Source of the DNA: Candidatus Chryseobacterium colombiense
GTDB lineage: Bacteria; Bacteroidota; Bacteroidia; Flavobacteriales; Weeksellaceae
Assembly: GCA_029203185.1 (NCBI GenBank)
Contig: CP119310.1
Location: 2,294,001-2,358,000, forward strand
Direction of reading: 5' to 3'
Length of the DNA: 64,000 bases
Below the pieces are notes generated by a model that was not told the origin of the DNA, did no database searches, and worked only from the letters and a program-made list of their open reading frames with translations. The translations under genes and the position numbers were made by a program. The first letter of the stretch is position 1, and each line of letters starts with the position of its first letter. This document shows positions 8,809 through 18,035 of the stretch, piece by piece.

Positions 8809-8983
8809 AATTATTTAGTTTTAGTTGTTAATATAACAAATCTCGGATTTATCTAAATATAAAAAAATCACACTTTTGTAGTATTTCTAATAAAATTCCG
8901 AGAATGAATAAGCATTAAATTTTTCATTTAAACTGACAAATCTCACAACCTCATTTACATGAAAAACCTGTATTTTTATAGGA

Positions 8984-10180
8984 ATGGAAAACACAATTTT
9001 ACAACCACGATTTAAGGAATCAGCTCACTTCAAAGATTTTTGGACAAAAGGCAACGGAAAGCAGCTTATTGAATTTTCTGGTGCAGAAGTAAGCTTTAAT
9101 GATTTTGAAAAATTCGCACCTTATTTTTATCATGTCGATGAAGTCGGAGATCAGGTTGTAAAAGATATTTATTTCACTAAAAAATTCCATGAAGCCTCTA
9201 AAGAAATTGAACACTATATCCGAAATGGAGTTTCTGAAAGTGACGATGTTCCTGAAAGTGTAAAAAAACTTTTTCTTCAAACCCAAACAATTCCTGATTG
9301 GCTGGATTATGATTTAATCACATCCGGTGCAGAACTCTGCATGCGAAGCAATCTTGATTCTTTGATTTCTTTGAGAGATTATTGTCTGATTGGCGGCTAT
9401 GACTATGCTTACCTCAACAAACCTCTGATTGTCACCGAAGCACTGAAAAAAGGTGCCGTAAAACGTCTTTCTGAAACTTTGGATTTTTGGGTAAACGCTA
9501 CACGATACAACGCACTGGAAATTCATGCAAAAGGCTATGAGTTTGCTATAAAAACCCGTCTGATTCATTCTTACGCCAGACTTTCCATTAAAAAACACTA
9601 TAAAGATTGGGATACAGAGAATTGGGGCAAACCCATTAATTCTTGGGATATGATGGCTACTTATATTGGTTTCAGCCTTGTTTTTTTACATAGCCTTCAT
9701 AAATTGGGAAATGCCTTTTCAGAGAAAGAGGAAAAAGGAATTTTCCACCTTTGGAAATATGTAGGCTATTTATTGGGAATTCCTGAACCCCTTCTTCCTA
9801 ACGATAAAAAACAGGCTACCGAATATTTTTATTTATGGACCTCTGTTCAGCCACCTGCTGATAAAGACTCTGTACTTCTGGCACATTCTTTATTGAATGA
9901 GTCACTGGAAAATCCCATTTTAAAATATCAGTTTCAGAGAAAAAACTTACGCTATCTTCATATTTGCTGCACATGGTTTTTACTGGATGATGAAGTTTGT
10001 AAAAGGCTTCAGATTCCTGATGTGTCCAACAGAAAAGTTTTCCCGAAAACAAAATGGGCTGTTAATAAAATATACAACAAATTGGTAAGCCGGCAAGCCA
10101 GAATAAATAAAGGAAATAAAGACCAGATGAAAGTATTGAATGATTATTTAAAGATCACACACAACTCAAATTTTCATTAA
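8984..10180 (+). CDS. Oxygenase MpaB family protein (DUF2236, rubber-oxygenase-like)
   Basis: A 398-residue soluble, helix-rich protein with no signal peptide. The central stretch TRLIHSYARLS (about 191-201) and NSWDMMATYIGFS match the DUF2236/MpaB family, which includes latex-clearing protein (a heme b oxygenase) and fungal MpaB. The His in RLIHSYAR is the likely axial heme ligand, by analogy to latex-clearing protein. The physiological substrate in bacteria of this kind is unknown. It is monocistronic, with 175 bp to the divergent upstream gene and about 145 bp to recA. Confidence 0.7.
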   Translation: MENTILQPRFKESAHFKDFWTKGNGKQLIEFSGAEVSFNDFEKFAPYFYHVDEVGDQVVKDIYFTKKFHEASKEIEHYIRNGVSESDDVPESVKKLFLQTQTIPDWLDYDLITSGAELCMRSNLDSLISLRDYCLIGGYDYAYLNKPLIVTEALKKGAVKRLSETLDFWVNATRYNALEIHAKGYEFAIKTRLIHSYARLSIKKHYKDWDTENWGKPINSWDMMATYIGFSLVFLHSLHKLGNAFSEKEEKGIFHLWKYVGYLLGIPEPLLPNDKKQATEYFYLWTSVQPPADKDSVLLAHSLLNESLENPILKYQFQRKNLRYLHICCTWFLLDDEVCKRLQIPDVSNRKVFPKTKWAVNKIYNKLVSRQARINKGNKDQMKVLNDYLKITHNSNFH

Positions 10181-10299
10181 ACAACAAAGCTCACATTCTT
10201 TTAATTTTGAACGAGTTAAGTATGAATACATTATATTTTCATCATTTTAAAAATGATTTTCTGTAATAAATAATATTAGCTTTTCATTGAGAAATTATG

Positions 10300-10307
10300 T
10301 ATTTTTG
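10300..10307 (+). promoter_or_regulatory. Candidate -7 element for recA
   Basis: TATTTTTG matches TAnnTTTG, 20 bp upstream of the recA ATG. The -33 element is not clear. I saw no obvious LexA-like palindrome in the spacer. Confidence 0.35.
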
Positions 10308-10326
10308 AGAAATTATAATTATACAG

Positions 10327-11331
10327 ATGAGTAACGCAGACGATAAAAAGAAAGCACTTGCCTTAGTGCTTGAAAAACTAGATAAAACATACGGAAAAGG
10401 AACTGTAATGACTTTAGGAGACAGTTCTGTAGATAATACCATTGAGGTGATTCCTTCAGGATCTTTAGGATTAGACATCGCTTTAGGTGTTGGTGGTTAT
10501 CCAAGAGGAAGAATCATTGAGATCTACGGTCCGGAATCTTCAGGTAAAACGACTTTAACACTTCATGCCATTGCTGAGGCTCAAAAAGCAGGAGGAATTG
10601 CTGCCTTTATTGATGCGGAACACGCATTTGACAGAACCTATGCTGCCAAATTAGGAATCGATTTGGAAAATTTAATCATTTCGCAACCTGATAACGGGGA
10701 ACAGGCATTAGAAATTGCTGATAACCTGATCCGTTCCGGAGCAATAGACATTGTAGTAATTGACTCCGTAGCTGCTCTTACTCCAAAAGCTGAAATTGAA
10801 GGGGAAATGGGAGATTCAAAAATGGGTCTTCACGCAAGATTGATGTCTCAGGCATTAAGAAAATTAACAGCTACAATTTCAAGAACGAAATGTACCGTGA
10901 TTTTCATCAACCAGCTGAGAGAAAAAATCGGAGTAATGTTCGGAAATCCTGAAACAACAACAGGAGGTAACGCTTTGAAATTTTATGCTTCAGTAAGAAT
11001 TGATATCAGAAAAGCATCTGCGCCTATTAAAAATGGAGATGAAGCGATCGGAAGCCGTGTGAAAGTGAAAATTGTGAAAAACAAAGTAGCCCCACCATTC
11101 AAACAGGCAGAATTCGACATTATGTACGGTGAAGGAGTTTCTAAAACAGGAGAAATTTTGGATCAGGCGGTAGAACAAGGAATTGTAAAGAAAAGCGGTT
11201 CTTGGTTCAGTTATGAAGAAACAAAATTAGGACAGGGTCGTGATGCAGTGAAAGATGTATTGAAGGATAATCCTGAGCTTTCCGAGGAATTGGAAAATAA
11301 AATTAAAGAAGAGATTTCTACTAAAAAATAG
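10327..11331 (+). CDS. recA: Recombinase RecA
   Basis: A 334-residue recombinase with Walker A GPESSGKT (68-75), Walker B-like VVIDSVAAL, and the L2-loop region with GGNALKFYASVR. RecA forms filaments on single-stranded DNA, drives strand exchange and triggers LexA-type cleavage. Its length is typical for Bacteroidota, with a short acidic C-terminal tail. It is monocistronic, closed by a very strong hairpin. Confidence 0.98.
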   Translation: MSNADDKKKALALVLEKLDKTYGKGTVMTLGDSSVDNTIEVIPSGSLGLDIALGVGGYPRGRIIEIYGPESSGKTTLTLHAIAEAQKAGGIAAFIDAEHAFDRTYAAKLGIDLENLIISQPDNGEQALEIADNLIRSGAIDIVVIDSVAALTPKAEIEGEMGDSKMGLHARLMSQALRKLTATISRTKCTVIFINQLREKIGVMFGNPETTTGGNALKFYASVRIDIRKASAPIKNGDEAIGSRVKVKIVKNKVAPPFKQAEFDIMYGEGVSKTGEILDQAVEQGIVKKSGSWFSYEETKLGQGRDAVKDVLKDNPELSEELENKIKEEISTKK

Positions 11332-11346
11332 TAATTTGTTCGTATA

Positions 11347-11387
11347 AAAAAAGCTCGGCGGGACCTTTGGTCCCGCCGAGCTTTTTT
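11347..11387 (+). terminator. recA terminator
   Basis: A perfect 19-bp stem (11347-11365 with 11369-11387) and a 3-base loop. It starts in A's and ends in T's, with a GC-rich core (GCTCGGCGGGACC). It can work on both strands. Confidence 0.9.
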
Positions 11388-11393
11388 ATTATC

Positions 11394-11432
11394 AGTTTCA
11401 GTTTCGGCGGCTTTGCCGCCGAAACTGAAACT
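11394..11432 (-). terminator. Terminator of the S9 peptidase gene
   Basis: A perfect 18-bp stem (AGTTTCAGTTTCGGCGGC at 11394-11411 with its complement at 11415-11432) and a TTT loop, starting 4 bp after the stop codon of the minus-strand peptidase gene. There is no good T-run directly after it on the minus strand, but the recA hairpin follows 7 bp further on, so the two hairpins together separate the convergent genes. Confidence 0.65.
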
Positions 11433-11436
11433 TCAA

Positions 11437-14331
11437 TTAAGGTTTATCCTCCGTTAACTCAAATCCCCAATCTTTTCCTTTCTGGATTGCAGGAATACCT
11501 TTTGTCATCCAGACCGGAGCTTTAGCTCCTTTCAGATAATAATCAAAAAACTGCTGTTCACGGATTTGAATATCTTTTCTGTTCTGACGCTTTATAAGAT
11601 TATGATCGTCTCCATTATAATTCAGAAGCCATACTGGCTTTCCTAAACGTCGTAAAGCTGTAAACATTTCAATTCCTTGATACCAAGGCACGGCTCCATC
11701 TTTATCATTACTCATGATCACCACCGGAGTTTTCACTTGATCAATTGTAAAGAGCGGTGAGTTTTTAATATACAGTTCCGGTGCTTCCCATAGATTTTTC
11801 CCTAACCTACTCTGCGATTTTTCATATTGGAATTGACGGTTCATTCCTGAAGACCAACGGATTCCACCGTAGGCAGAAGTCATATTAACAACCGGAGCAC
11901 CACTCCATGCCGCTGCATACATATCAGTATGAGCGATAAGATATGCCACCTGATATCCTCCCCAACTTTGTCCCTGAATTCCTACTTTAGCACCATCTAT
12001 CCAAGAATTCTGTTTTAGTTTTTCTACTCCAGAATTGATATATTCCATGGCTGATTCTCCAGGAAGACCATCAACATAGGAAATATCCGGTGTAAAAACC
12101 AAATATCCATTGCTGACGAAATAAGAAATATTCAGTCTTGAAGGCGTTGGAGCAGGTGCTACATAACGATTCAGGTTGTCTGAAAGTTTTTCATAGAAAT
12201 ACACAATCATAGGGTATTTTTTATTCGGATTGAAATCTTCCGGTTTATACAAAACACCTGTAGATGAATTTCCTTTCGGGGTGGTCCAGTTTACCAGTTC
12301 ACTTGTCCCCCAGTTATAATTGCTTTGTTGCGGATTAGTATTGCTTAATTTTTGCTGTTCAGAAAAATCGGATGTAGTGAAAATATTCGGAGAATCTGTA
12401 TATGATTCTTTTACAAGAATGTATTCTTCCGCATTTTTCGCTTTCTGAAGACTTCTGTATCCCCAGACATTTTCCATTTTAATTTTCACTGGATCAGAAT
12501 TCGACTGAATCTTTGTTTTAAAAATTCCATTTGCCTTAGATGTATTATCAAATGCTAATAAATAAATGGAAGTTTTACGGTTTAAACTTTTAATATCCTT
12601 ATCTAAATCGTACGTATCAAATGTTATTTTATTCTTACGTCCAAATCCATTGGTCATATTTCTTGGCTTTTTTGATCCATTCAGGAAAAACTCCCAAAGA
12701 TCATAACGATCTTTGATAATCACTGATTCATCATTATCCGTCCAAGAAGCGATACCATAAGCATTTGGAAAATCCGGCATATCAAATTCTTCATCCACAA
12801 AAGAAACCTGTAATCCTTTATTTAATGGAAGTGTTTGCTTTGTTTTAACATTGTAACTCAACCACGATCCCTTTTCTCTGTCAAATATCACAACAAATTT
12901 TCCGAGTGGAGAAACAGAAACCGATCCATCCAAATTTTTAATAATTTCTGTTCTATCTCCTGTTTTATTATCAATAAGGAAATAGGTTTTCTTTGTAGAA
13001 CCTTCCCATTGCGAGGAAATCCGATTATTTAAACTTGTAATACCGATCACAAAATCCGCATTCCCATCATTGACCAATCGTAAAGTGTCCAAGTCTTCCC
13101 CATCAATATTTCTAAAAAAATCAGGCTTTTCTGTCTGCATTACTGCAGCGTAGGATTTTTTCAGATCATTTTTCAGTTCCTTCAGCTGAACTGTTTGCAG
13201 GTAGTCATCTTTGTAGTTCCAGATATCCACTACAGCATGGTCATTCGCAATCATGGCTGTATCTTTAGCGACAGGTTTCGGAGCCACACCAAAATACAAT
13301 TGCTTTCCACTTTTACTGAATATTGGGAAACGGTTTTCAGAAACTACCCAATTCTTTCTCATTTGGGCATTTTCATTGGTTACAGTTTCTTTTTTATTGG
13401 TCTTAAAGTTAAAATAATACAGCTGATACAATTTCACGAGATCATTCTGCGCAGAAGAAGTTCCCACAAATGCCAACTGATTTCCTTCTTCATCAAATGA
13501 TAACTGTGAAAAATCACCCTCTATTTCAGAAATTTTAGTTACTGATCCTTTTTGAAGATCAACAACCTGCACAGTCTCAAGTGCATATTTCTTCGGCTTC
13601 GATTTATCATTATCCTTTTTCTCAGCAATTTTTTCATCTCCGGAATCTTTCTCCCCTTTCTTATCTTTAGTTTTCTTCTCTTCCGGTTTCTTGGTTACAA
13701 AAACCAGCTGTTTCCCGTTTTTACTAAATTCATAGCGGGTTACATTATCATACGTTGTACTCTTCCCATCGAGAAGATTTCGCACAACCAACTGCAATGG
13801 CTTTGCATTTTTATCCTCATCTTTCTTATCATCTCCATCTTCTTTATCCGAAGCATCATCAGATTTATCTTTCATATTTTCCAAAAGGTACGCAACATAC
13901 GAACCGCCTTTTTCAGGAATTTTAAACCCTTTTACATTCGGAATTTTTTCTGTTGTACCAGTGAAAAGATTAACTATGGCAAGGCTGTCTTTTGTTAATT
14001 TATCCTGTTTCAGTTTTTTATCCTTTACCGCTTTAATATCCTTATATAATGGGCGGATCTGGAAAACAGCAAACTTGGAATCATTTGTAAAATCAGCTTT
14101 TGTTGCTCTTACAAACTGTTTTGAAATTTTATTTTTAACTGAATATAAAAAAAGATTGGAATTTCCTTCCTGCGCATCCACAGAATAGGAAATCCATTTT
14201 CCGTCATTGGAAATTTTTCTTGCTCCGATATTTTGCCAGTTATCATACACTGAATGATCTAAAGGCTTTTTCTGTCCATACACAAGATAACTCATAATGA
14301 ACAGGATAAAAACTGTACTTCTCAACTTCAT
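11437..14331 (-). CDS. S9 family (prolyl oligopeptidase-like) peptidase
   Basis: A 964-residue exported serine peptidase. It has a signal peptide (1-19, ending YLVYGQ), a long beta-propeller-like region with TolB/WD40-like repeats, and a C-terminal alpha/beta hydrolase domain. The nucleophile elbow is GQSWGGY (787-793, Ser789); the likely Asp is in SNDKDGAVP (about 878) and the His in GDDHN (about 910). An unusual Lys/Asp/Glu-rich insert (residues about 155-260) interrupts the propeller. It probably trims peptides in the periplasm or at the cell surface. Monocistronic. Confidence 0.9.
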   Translation of the reverse strand: MKLRSTVFILFIMSYLVYGQKKPLDHSVYDNWQNIGARKISNDGKWISYSVDAQEGNSNLFLYSVKNKISKQFVRATKADFTNDSKFAVFQIRPLYKDIKAVKDKKLKQDKLTKDSLAIVNLFTGTTEKIPNVKGFKIPEKGGSYVAYLLENMKDKSDDASDKEDGDDKKDEDKNAKPLQLVVRNLLDGKSTTYDNVTRYEFSKNGKQLVFVTKKPEEKKTKDKKGEKDSGDEKIAEKKDNDKSKPKKYALETVQVVDLQKGSVTKISEIEGDFSQLSFDEEGNQLAFVGTSSAQNDLVKLYQLYYFNFKTNKKETVTNENAQMRKNWVVSENRFPIFSKSGKQLYFGVAPKPVAKDTAMIANDHAVVDIWNYKDDYLQTVQLKELKNDLKKSYAAVMQTEKPDFFRNIDGEDLDTLRLVNDGNADFVIGITSLNNRISSQWEGSTKKTYFLIDNKTGDRTEIIKNLDGSVSVSPLGKFVVIFDREKGSWLSYNVKTKQTLPLNKGLQVSFVDEEFDMPDFPNAYGIASWTDNDESVIIKDRYDLWEFFLNGSKKPRNMTNGFGRKNKITFDTYDLDKDIKSLNRKTSIYLLAFDNTSKANGIFKTKIQSNSDPVKIKMENVWGYRSLQKAKNAEEYILVKESYTDSPNIFTTSDFSEQQKLSNTNPQQSNYNWGTSELVNWTTPKGNSSTGVLYKPEDFNPNKKYPMIVYFYEKLSDNLNRYVAPAPTPSRLNISYFVSNGYLVFTPDISYVDGLPGESAMEYINSGVEKLKQNSWIDGAKVGIQGQSWGGYQVAYLIAHTDMYAAAWSGAPVVNMTSAYGGIRWSSGMNRQFQYEKSQSRLGKNLWEAPELYIKNSPLFTIDQVKTPVVIMSNDKDGAVPWYQGIEMFTALRRLGKPVWLLNYNGDDHNLIKRQNRKDIQIREQQFFDYYLKGAKAPVWMTKGIPAIQKGKDWGFELTEDKP

Positions 14332-14486
14332 TTTTAAATACTTTTAAAGTTTAAAAATAAGATATTTCTTCGACAAAACTTTTATCAGTACATATGGCTC
14401 ATTATAAAAATGTCAAAATGTCACTTTTCATGAAACGGTATTTTTTTTGAGAAAGATTTTGAAGAAAAATTAAAACTAAAAATATT

Positions 14487-16379
14487 ATGACGAAAGGAAA
14501 TATCAATGTATCTGTGGAAAATATTTTCCCATTGATCAAAAAATTCTTGTACAGTGACCACGAAATCTTCTTAAGAGAATTGATTTCCAATGCAACGGAC
14601 GCCACTTTAAAACTAAAGCATTTAACAAGCATCGGCGAAGCGAAAGTTGAATATGGAAATCCAAAACTTGAGGTTAAGATTGACAAAGAAAACAAGACTC
14701 TTCATATTATCGACCAGGGAATCGGAATGACCGGTGAAGAAGTCGAAAAATACATCAACCAGGTTGCCTTTTCAGGAGCAGAAGAGTTTTTGGAAAAATA
14801 TAAAGACTCTGCAAAAGATTCAGGAATTATAGGTCATTTCGGACTTGGATTCTATTCTGCGTTTATGGTTGCAGAAAAGGTTGAGATCTTAACCAAATCC
14901 TACAAAGAAGAACCTGCTGTTCGTTGGATCTGTGATGGAAGCCCTGAATTTACATTAGAAGAAACTGCTGATAAAACGGACAGAGGGACTGAAATTATCC
15001 TTCATATTGCAGAAGATTCAGTAGAATTTTTAGAAGAAGGGAAAATCCGTGAATTGTTATTAAAGTACAACAAATTCATGCCTGTTCCTATTAAATTCGG
15101 AACAAAGACCCATACTTTACCTTTACCGGAAGATGCTCCTGAAGATGCAGTTGCAGAGACCGAGGAAGTTGATAATATCATCAACAACCCTACTCCGGCC
15201 TGGACTATTGCTCCAAATGAACTGACCAATGAAGATTATATGAACTTCTACCACGAATTGTATCCAATGCAGTTTGAGGAGCCTTTATTTAATATTCATT
15301 TGAATGTTGATTATCCATTTAACTTAACTGGGGTTTTATTCTTCCCGAAACTGAGCAATAACCTGAATATTGAAAAAGATAAAATTCAATTATATCAAAA
15401 TCAGGTATTTGTAACAGATGAAGTGAAAGGTATCGTTCCGGATTTCTTAATGTTGCTTCGTGGAGTGATCGATTCTCCGGATATTCCTCTTAACGTATCC
15501 CGTTCTTATTTACAGGCAGACGGTGCAGTGAAGAAAATCTCTTCTTACATTACGAAAAAAGTGGGCGACAAAATGTCATCTCTAATCAATGAAAACCGCG
15601 AAGATTATGAGAAAAAATGGAATGACATTAAAGTGGTTATTGAATACGGAATTGTAACGGAAGAAAAATTTGCTGAGAAAGCAGATAAATTCACATTATA
15701 TCCTACAACAGATGGAAAATATTTCTTGTGGAATGAGCTGGAAGAAAAAATTAAATTAAACCAAACTGATAAAGATGGAAATTTAGTTGTTCTTTACGCT
15801 TCCAACGCTGATGAGCAGCACAGTTATATCCAGTCTGCAAAAGATAAAGGCTATGAAGTTCTTCTTTTAGACTCGCCAATTGTTCCTCACGTGATTCAAA
15901 AACTGGAAACGTCTAAAGAGAAAATTTCTTTTGTAAGAGTAGATGCGGATCACATCAACAATCTGATCAAAAAAGACGAACCGATCATTTCGAAGTTGAA
16001 CGAAACCGAAAAAGAATCATTGAAGAAAAACGTTGAAGAAGTAATCAACGATACAAAATTCACAGTTCAGCTTGAAGATTTAGAAAGCAATGATGCTCCC
16101 TTTACCATTACCCAGCCAGAATTCATGAGAAGAATGAAAGATATGCAGGCAACCGGTGGCGGCGGAATGTTTGGAATGGGCGGATTCCCCGAAATGTATA
16201 ATCTGGTAGTAAATTCCAACAGTGAATTTGCCAACCAAATCTTAAATACAGAAAATATTGAGGAAAAAGCAGGTTTAATTAAATATGCTTTAGATCTAGC
16301 AAAACTTTCTCAGAATCTATTGAAAGGAAAAGATCTGACAGACTTTATCCAAAGAAGTTATCAGAATTTAAATAAATAA
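14487..16379 (+). CDS. htpG: Molecular chaperone HtpG (Hsp90)
   Basis: A 630-residue Hsp90. The N-terminal GHKL ATPase shows ELISNATDA (31-39, Glu31 and Asn35), DQGIGM and GHFGLGFYSAF; the middle domain carries SRSYLQAD. It refolds client proteins in the cytoplasm in an ATP-driven cycle. Near residue 550 there is a Gly/Met-rich segment (TGGGGMFGMGGFPEMYN), as in other Bacteroidota HtpG. Monocistronic, with 155 bp to the divergent S9 peptidase and a GC hairpin downstream. Confidence 0.97.
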   Translation: MTKGNINVSVENIFPLIKKFLYSDHEIFLRELISNATDATLKLKHLTSIGEAKVEYGNPKLEVKIDKENKTLHIIDQGIGMTGEEVEKYINQVAFSGAEEFLEKYKDSAKDSGIIGHFGLGFYSAFMVAEKVEILTKSYKEEPAVRWICDGSPEFTLEETADKTDRGTEIILHIAEDSVEFLEEGKIRELLLKYNKFMPVPIKFGTKTHTLPLPEDAPEDAVAETEEVDNIINNPTPAWTIAPNELTNEDYMNFYHELYPMQFEEPLFNIHLNVDYPFNLTGVLFFPKLSNNLNIEKDKIQLYQNQVFVTDEVKGIVPDFLMLLRGVIDSPDIPLNVSRSYLQADGAVKKISSYITKKVGDKMSSLINENREDYEKKWNDIKVVIEYGIVTEEKFAEKADKFTLYPTTDGKYFLWNELEEKIKLNQTDKDGNLVVLYASNADEQHSYIQSAKDKGYEVLLLDSPIVPHVIQKLETSKEKISFVRVDADHINNLIKKDEPIISKLNETEKESLKKNVEEVINDTKFTVQLEDLESNDAPFTITQPEFMRRMKDMQATGGGGMFGMGGFPEMYNLVVNSNSEFANQILNTENIEEKAGLIKYALDLAKLSQNLLKGKDLTDFIQRSYQNLNK

Positions 16380-16398
16380 TTGGTTATTTTATATTGAG

Positions 16399-16432
16399 GT
16401 TTCGGGGTGACTTTGCCGCCCCGAAACTTTTA
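16399..16432. terminator. htpG terminator (bidirectional)
   Basis: GTTTCGGGG at 16399-16407 pairs with CCCCGAAAC at 16419-16427, then a T-rich run. It lies between htpG and the convergent alkyltransferase-like gene. Confidence 0.8.
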
Positions 16433-16434
16433 TT

Positions 16435-16731
16435 TTATAGCTCATCCAAAGGATTCCAAAAAAGTTTCTTAAAATTTTTGATTCTAAAATTTTCCACCTC
16501 AATTCCCTCTGCTTCTAATTTTACATGAAATTCCGGAACAGATAAAGTTCCCGAACTTGAAATCACACGATGTGCAGGAACATCTTTCGGACAACCTCCC
16601 ATTGCTTTTCCTACATGTCGTGAATGATTAGGATAACCAACTGCTTTTGCAATGGCTCCGTAGCTTGTTACTCTGCCTTTGGGAACTAATTTTGTAATTT
16701 CCCAGACCTGTTGCTTAAAGATTTCGTCCAT
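16435..16731 (-). CDS. Alkyltransferase-like protein (MGMT fold without the acceptor cysteine)
   Basis: A 98-residue DNA-binding domain of the methylguanine-DNA methyltransferase family. The catalytic PCHR box reads PAHR (52-55): alanine replaces the alkyl-accepting cysteine. Such ATL proteins bind O6-alkylguanine, flip it out and hand the lesion to nucleotide excision repair. The Arg-finger region NHSRHVG (35-41) is kept. I chose the ATG at 16731 (MDEIFKQQVW), because the upstream in-frame ATG at 16761 adds residues unlike the family. Confidence 0.85.
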   Translation of the reverse strand: MDEIFKQQVWEITKLVPKGRVTSYGAIAKAVGYPNHSRHVGKAMGGCPKDVPAHRVISSSGTLSVPEFHVKLEAEGIEVENFRIKNFKKLFWNPLDEL

Positions 16732-16889
16732 AAAATATCTGAATAGATTAAAGATAAACATAATTTTCAGATCGGAAAACCTGTTTTACAATATTATCAT
16801 TTCTAATAATGCAATCGGTTTCTTATCATAGATCAAGGTATAAAGATGTTTTAATTCGTAAATTTAAATATCATTAATTCAAAAAAATT

Positions 16890-17681
16890 ATGGCAAATTT
16901 AAAAGGAAAAGTAATAATTGTAACAGGAGCAGCCATGGGACTTGGTCTGGCTGCAGCAGATGTATTAGCTTCTAAAGGAGCCGATTTGACATTAGTAGAT
17001 TATAATGCTGAAGCTTTGAATAAAACGAAGGCAGATCTGCAATCAAAATATCCGGAAAATAATTTTTTAACAGTAGCTGCAGATGTTTCTGTAGAAGAAA
17101 ATGTAAAGAACTATGTTGACGAGACTGTTAAGACATTTGGGAAAGTTGACGGATTATACAACAATGCAGGAATTGAGGGAAAACAAGCTCCTCTAATAGA
17201 TTATGACATTAATATTTTTAAAAAAGTAATTGATATTAATCTTTTAGGAGTTTATTATGGAATGAAATATGTGATCCCTGAGCTACAGAAAAACGGAGGG
17301 GGAAGAATTGTAAATGTAGCTTCTGTCGGCGGGATCAGAGGAGTTTTGAATCAGACCGCTTATGTAGCGACAAAACACGCCGTAGCCGGAATGACAAAAA
17401 ATGCAGCGTTGGAATACGGTAAAGATAATATTCTGACCAATGCTATTGCTCCGGGAGCTATTTTAACACCAATGGTAGCAGAAGCTTTTAAGCAGGTAAA
17501 TCCAAACGATCCGAAGGCAGCCGAAAAAGAATATGCATCCCGAAATCCTACAAGACGATTAGGAGATCCAATGGATGTGGGACATTTGGTAGCTTATTTA
17601 TTGAGTGATGAAAACGGCTATGTTTCCGGACAGGTAATTGCCATCGACGGAGGAGAATCCAATATATATGGAAATCCATAA
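16890..17681 (+). CDS. SDR family NAD(P)-dependent oxidoreductase
   Basis: A 263-residue classical short-chain dehydrogenase. It shows the cofactor motif TGAAMGLG (12-19), D37 after the second strand (LVDYN, which favours NAD), NNAG (90-93), and the catalytic set S144, Y157, K161 (YVATK). The closest functional labels are glucose 1-dehydrogenase or 3-oxoacyl-ACP reductase-like; the substrate cannot be read from sequence. It is monocistronic, and a hairpin follows at 17725. Confidence 0.88.
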   Translation: MANLKGKVIIVTGAAMGLGLAAADVLASKGADLTLVDYNAEALNKTKADLQSKYPENNFLTVAADVSVEENVKNYVDETVKTFGKVDGLYNNAGIEGKQAPLIDYDINIFKKVIDINLLGVYYGMKYVIPELQKNGGGRIVNVASVGGIRGVLNQTAYVATKHAVAGMTKNAALEYGKDNILTNAIAPGAILTPMVAEAFKQVNPNDPKAAEKEYASRNPTRRLGDPMDVGHLVAYLLSDENGYVSGQVIAIDGGESNIYGNP

Positions 17682-17724
17682 ATAGGATAATGCAGTAAAT
17701 AATAAATTTAATATGTTAGTAGTG

Positions 17725-17760
17725 AAATTGCCTGTCGGATTGATGGGCAGTTTTATTTTA
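17725..17760 (+). terminator. Probable terminator of the SDR gene
   Basis: AAATTGCC at 17725-17732 pairs with GGCAGTTT at 17746-17753 (one G-T pair), followed by TTATTTTA. Confidence 0.5.
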
Positions 17761-17813
17761 GTAAAACCGCATAGTTTTTGAATACTATGAAATAATCACT
17801 AAAATATATTATC

Positions 17814-17960
17814 ATGAAAAAATTATTTTTCAAATTTCTGAATAGCATCAATAAGTTGATTCTTCCTAAATTGAGCCATAAAGATCCTAATACACTCACA
17901 AAAATTCAGAAAGGAATTCTGGCGTATCGATATTTTGTATTAGTGAACGCTTTAGATTAA
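17814..17960 (+). CDS. Small conserved-looking basic protein, 48 residues
   Basis: A short ORF, ATG at 17814 to TAA at 17958-17960, that begins MKKLFFKFLNSINKLILP and ends YFVLVNALD. It is basic and amphipathic. Very similar small ORFs with the same start (MKK..FK.L..INK..LP) and end (RY/KYYV..NALD) occur in Chryseobacterium genomes and are sometimes labelled SsrA-binding protein; I recall this but cannot check it, and the label is doubtful, since real SmpB is about 150 residues. The reading frame is intact, a purine-poor leader precedes it, and a hairpin terminator follows 24 bp after the stop. Function unknown. Confidence 0.6.
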   Translation: MKKLFFKFLNSINKLILPKLSHKDPNTLTKIQKGILAYRYFVLVNALD

Positions 17961-17983
17961 TAAATCTTATTTGATGTAAAAAA

Positions 17984-18012
17984 ATAAAAGGCCTATATAA
18001 TAAGCCTTTTAT
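17984..18012. terminator. Bidirectional terminator
   Basis: ATAAAAGGC at 17984-17992 pairs with GCCTTTTAT at 18004-18012. It separates the 48-residue ORF from the convergent deoxyhypusine synthase-like gene. Confidence 0.65.
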
Positions 18013-18035
18013 CTAGAATTTATGATTATTTTCTA

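Noticed and set aside
13195..14188. Plus-strand ORFs opposite the S9 peptidase gene
   Set aside because: They are rich in Ile, Phe and Leu as expected from the reverse of Lys/Glu/Asp codons; the minus-strand peptidase explains the region.
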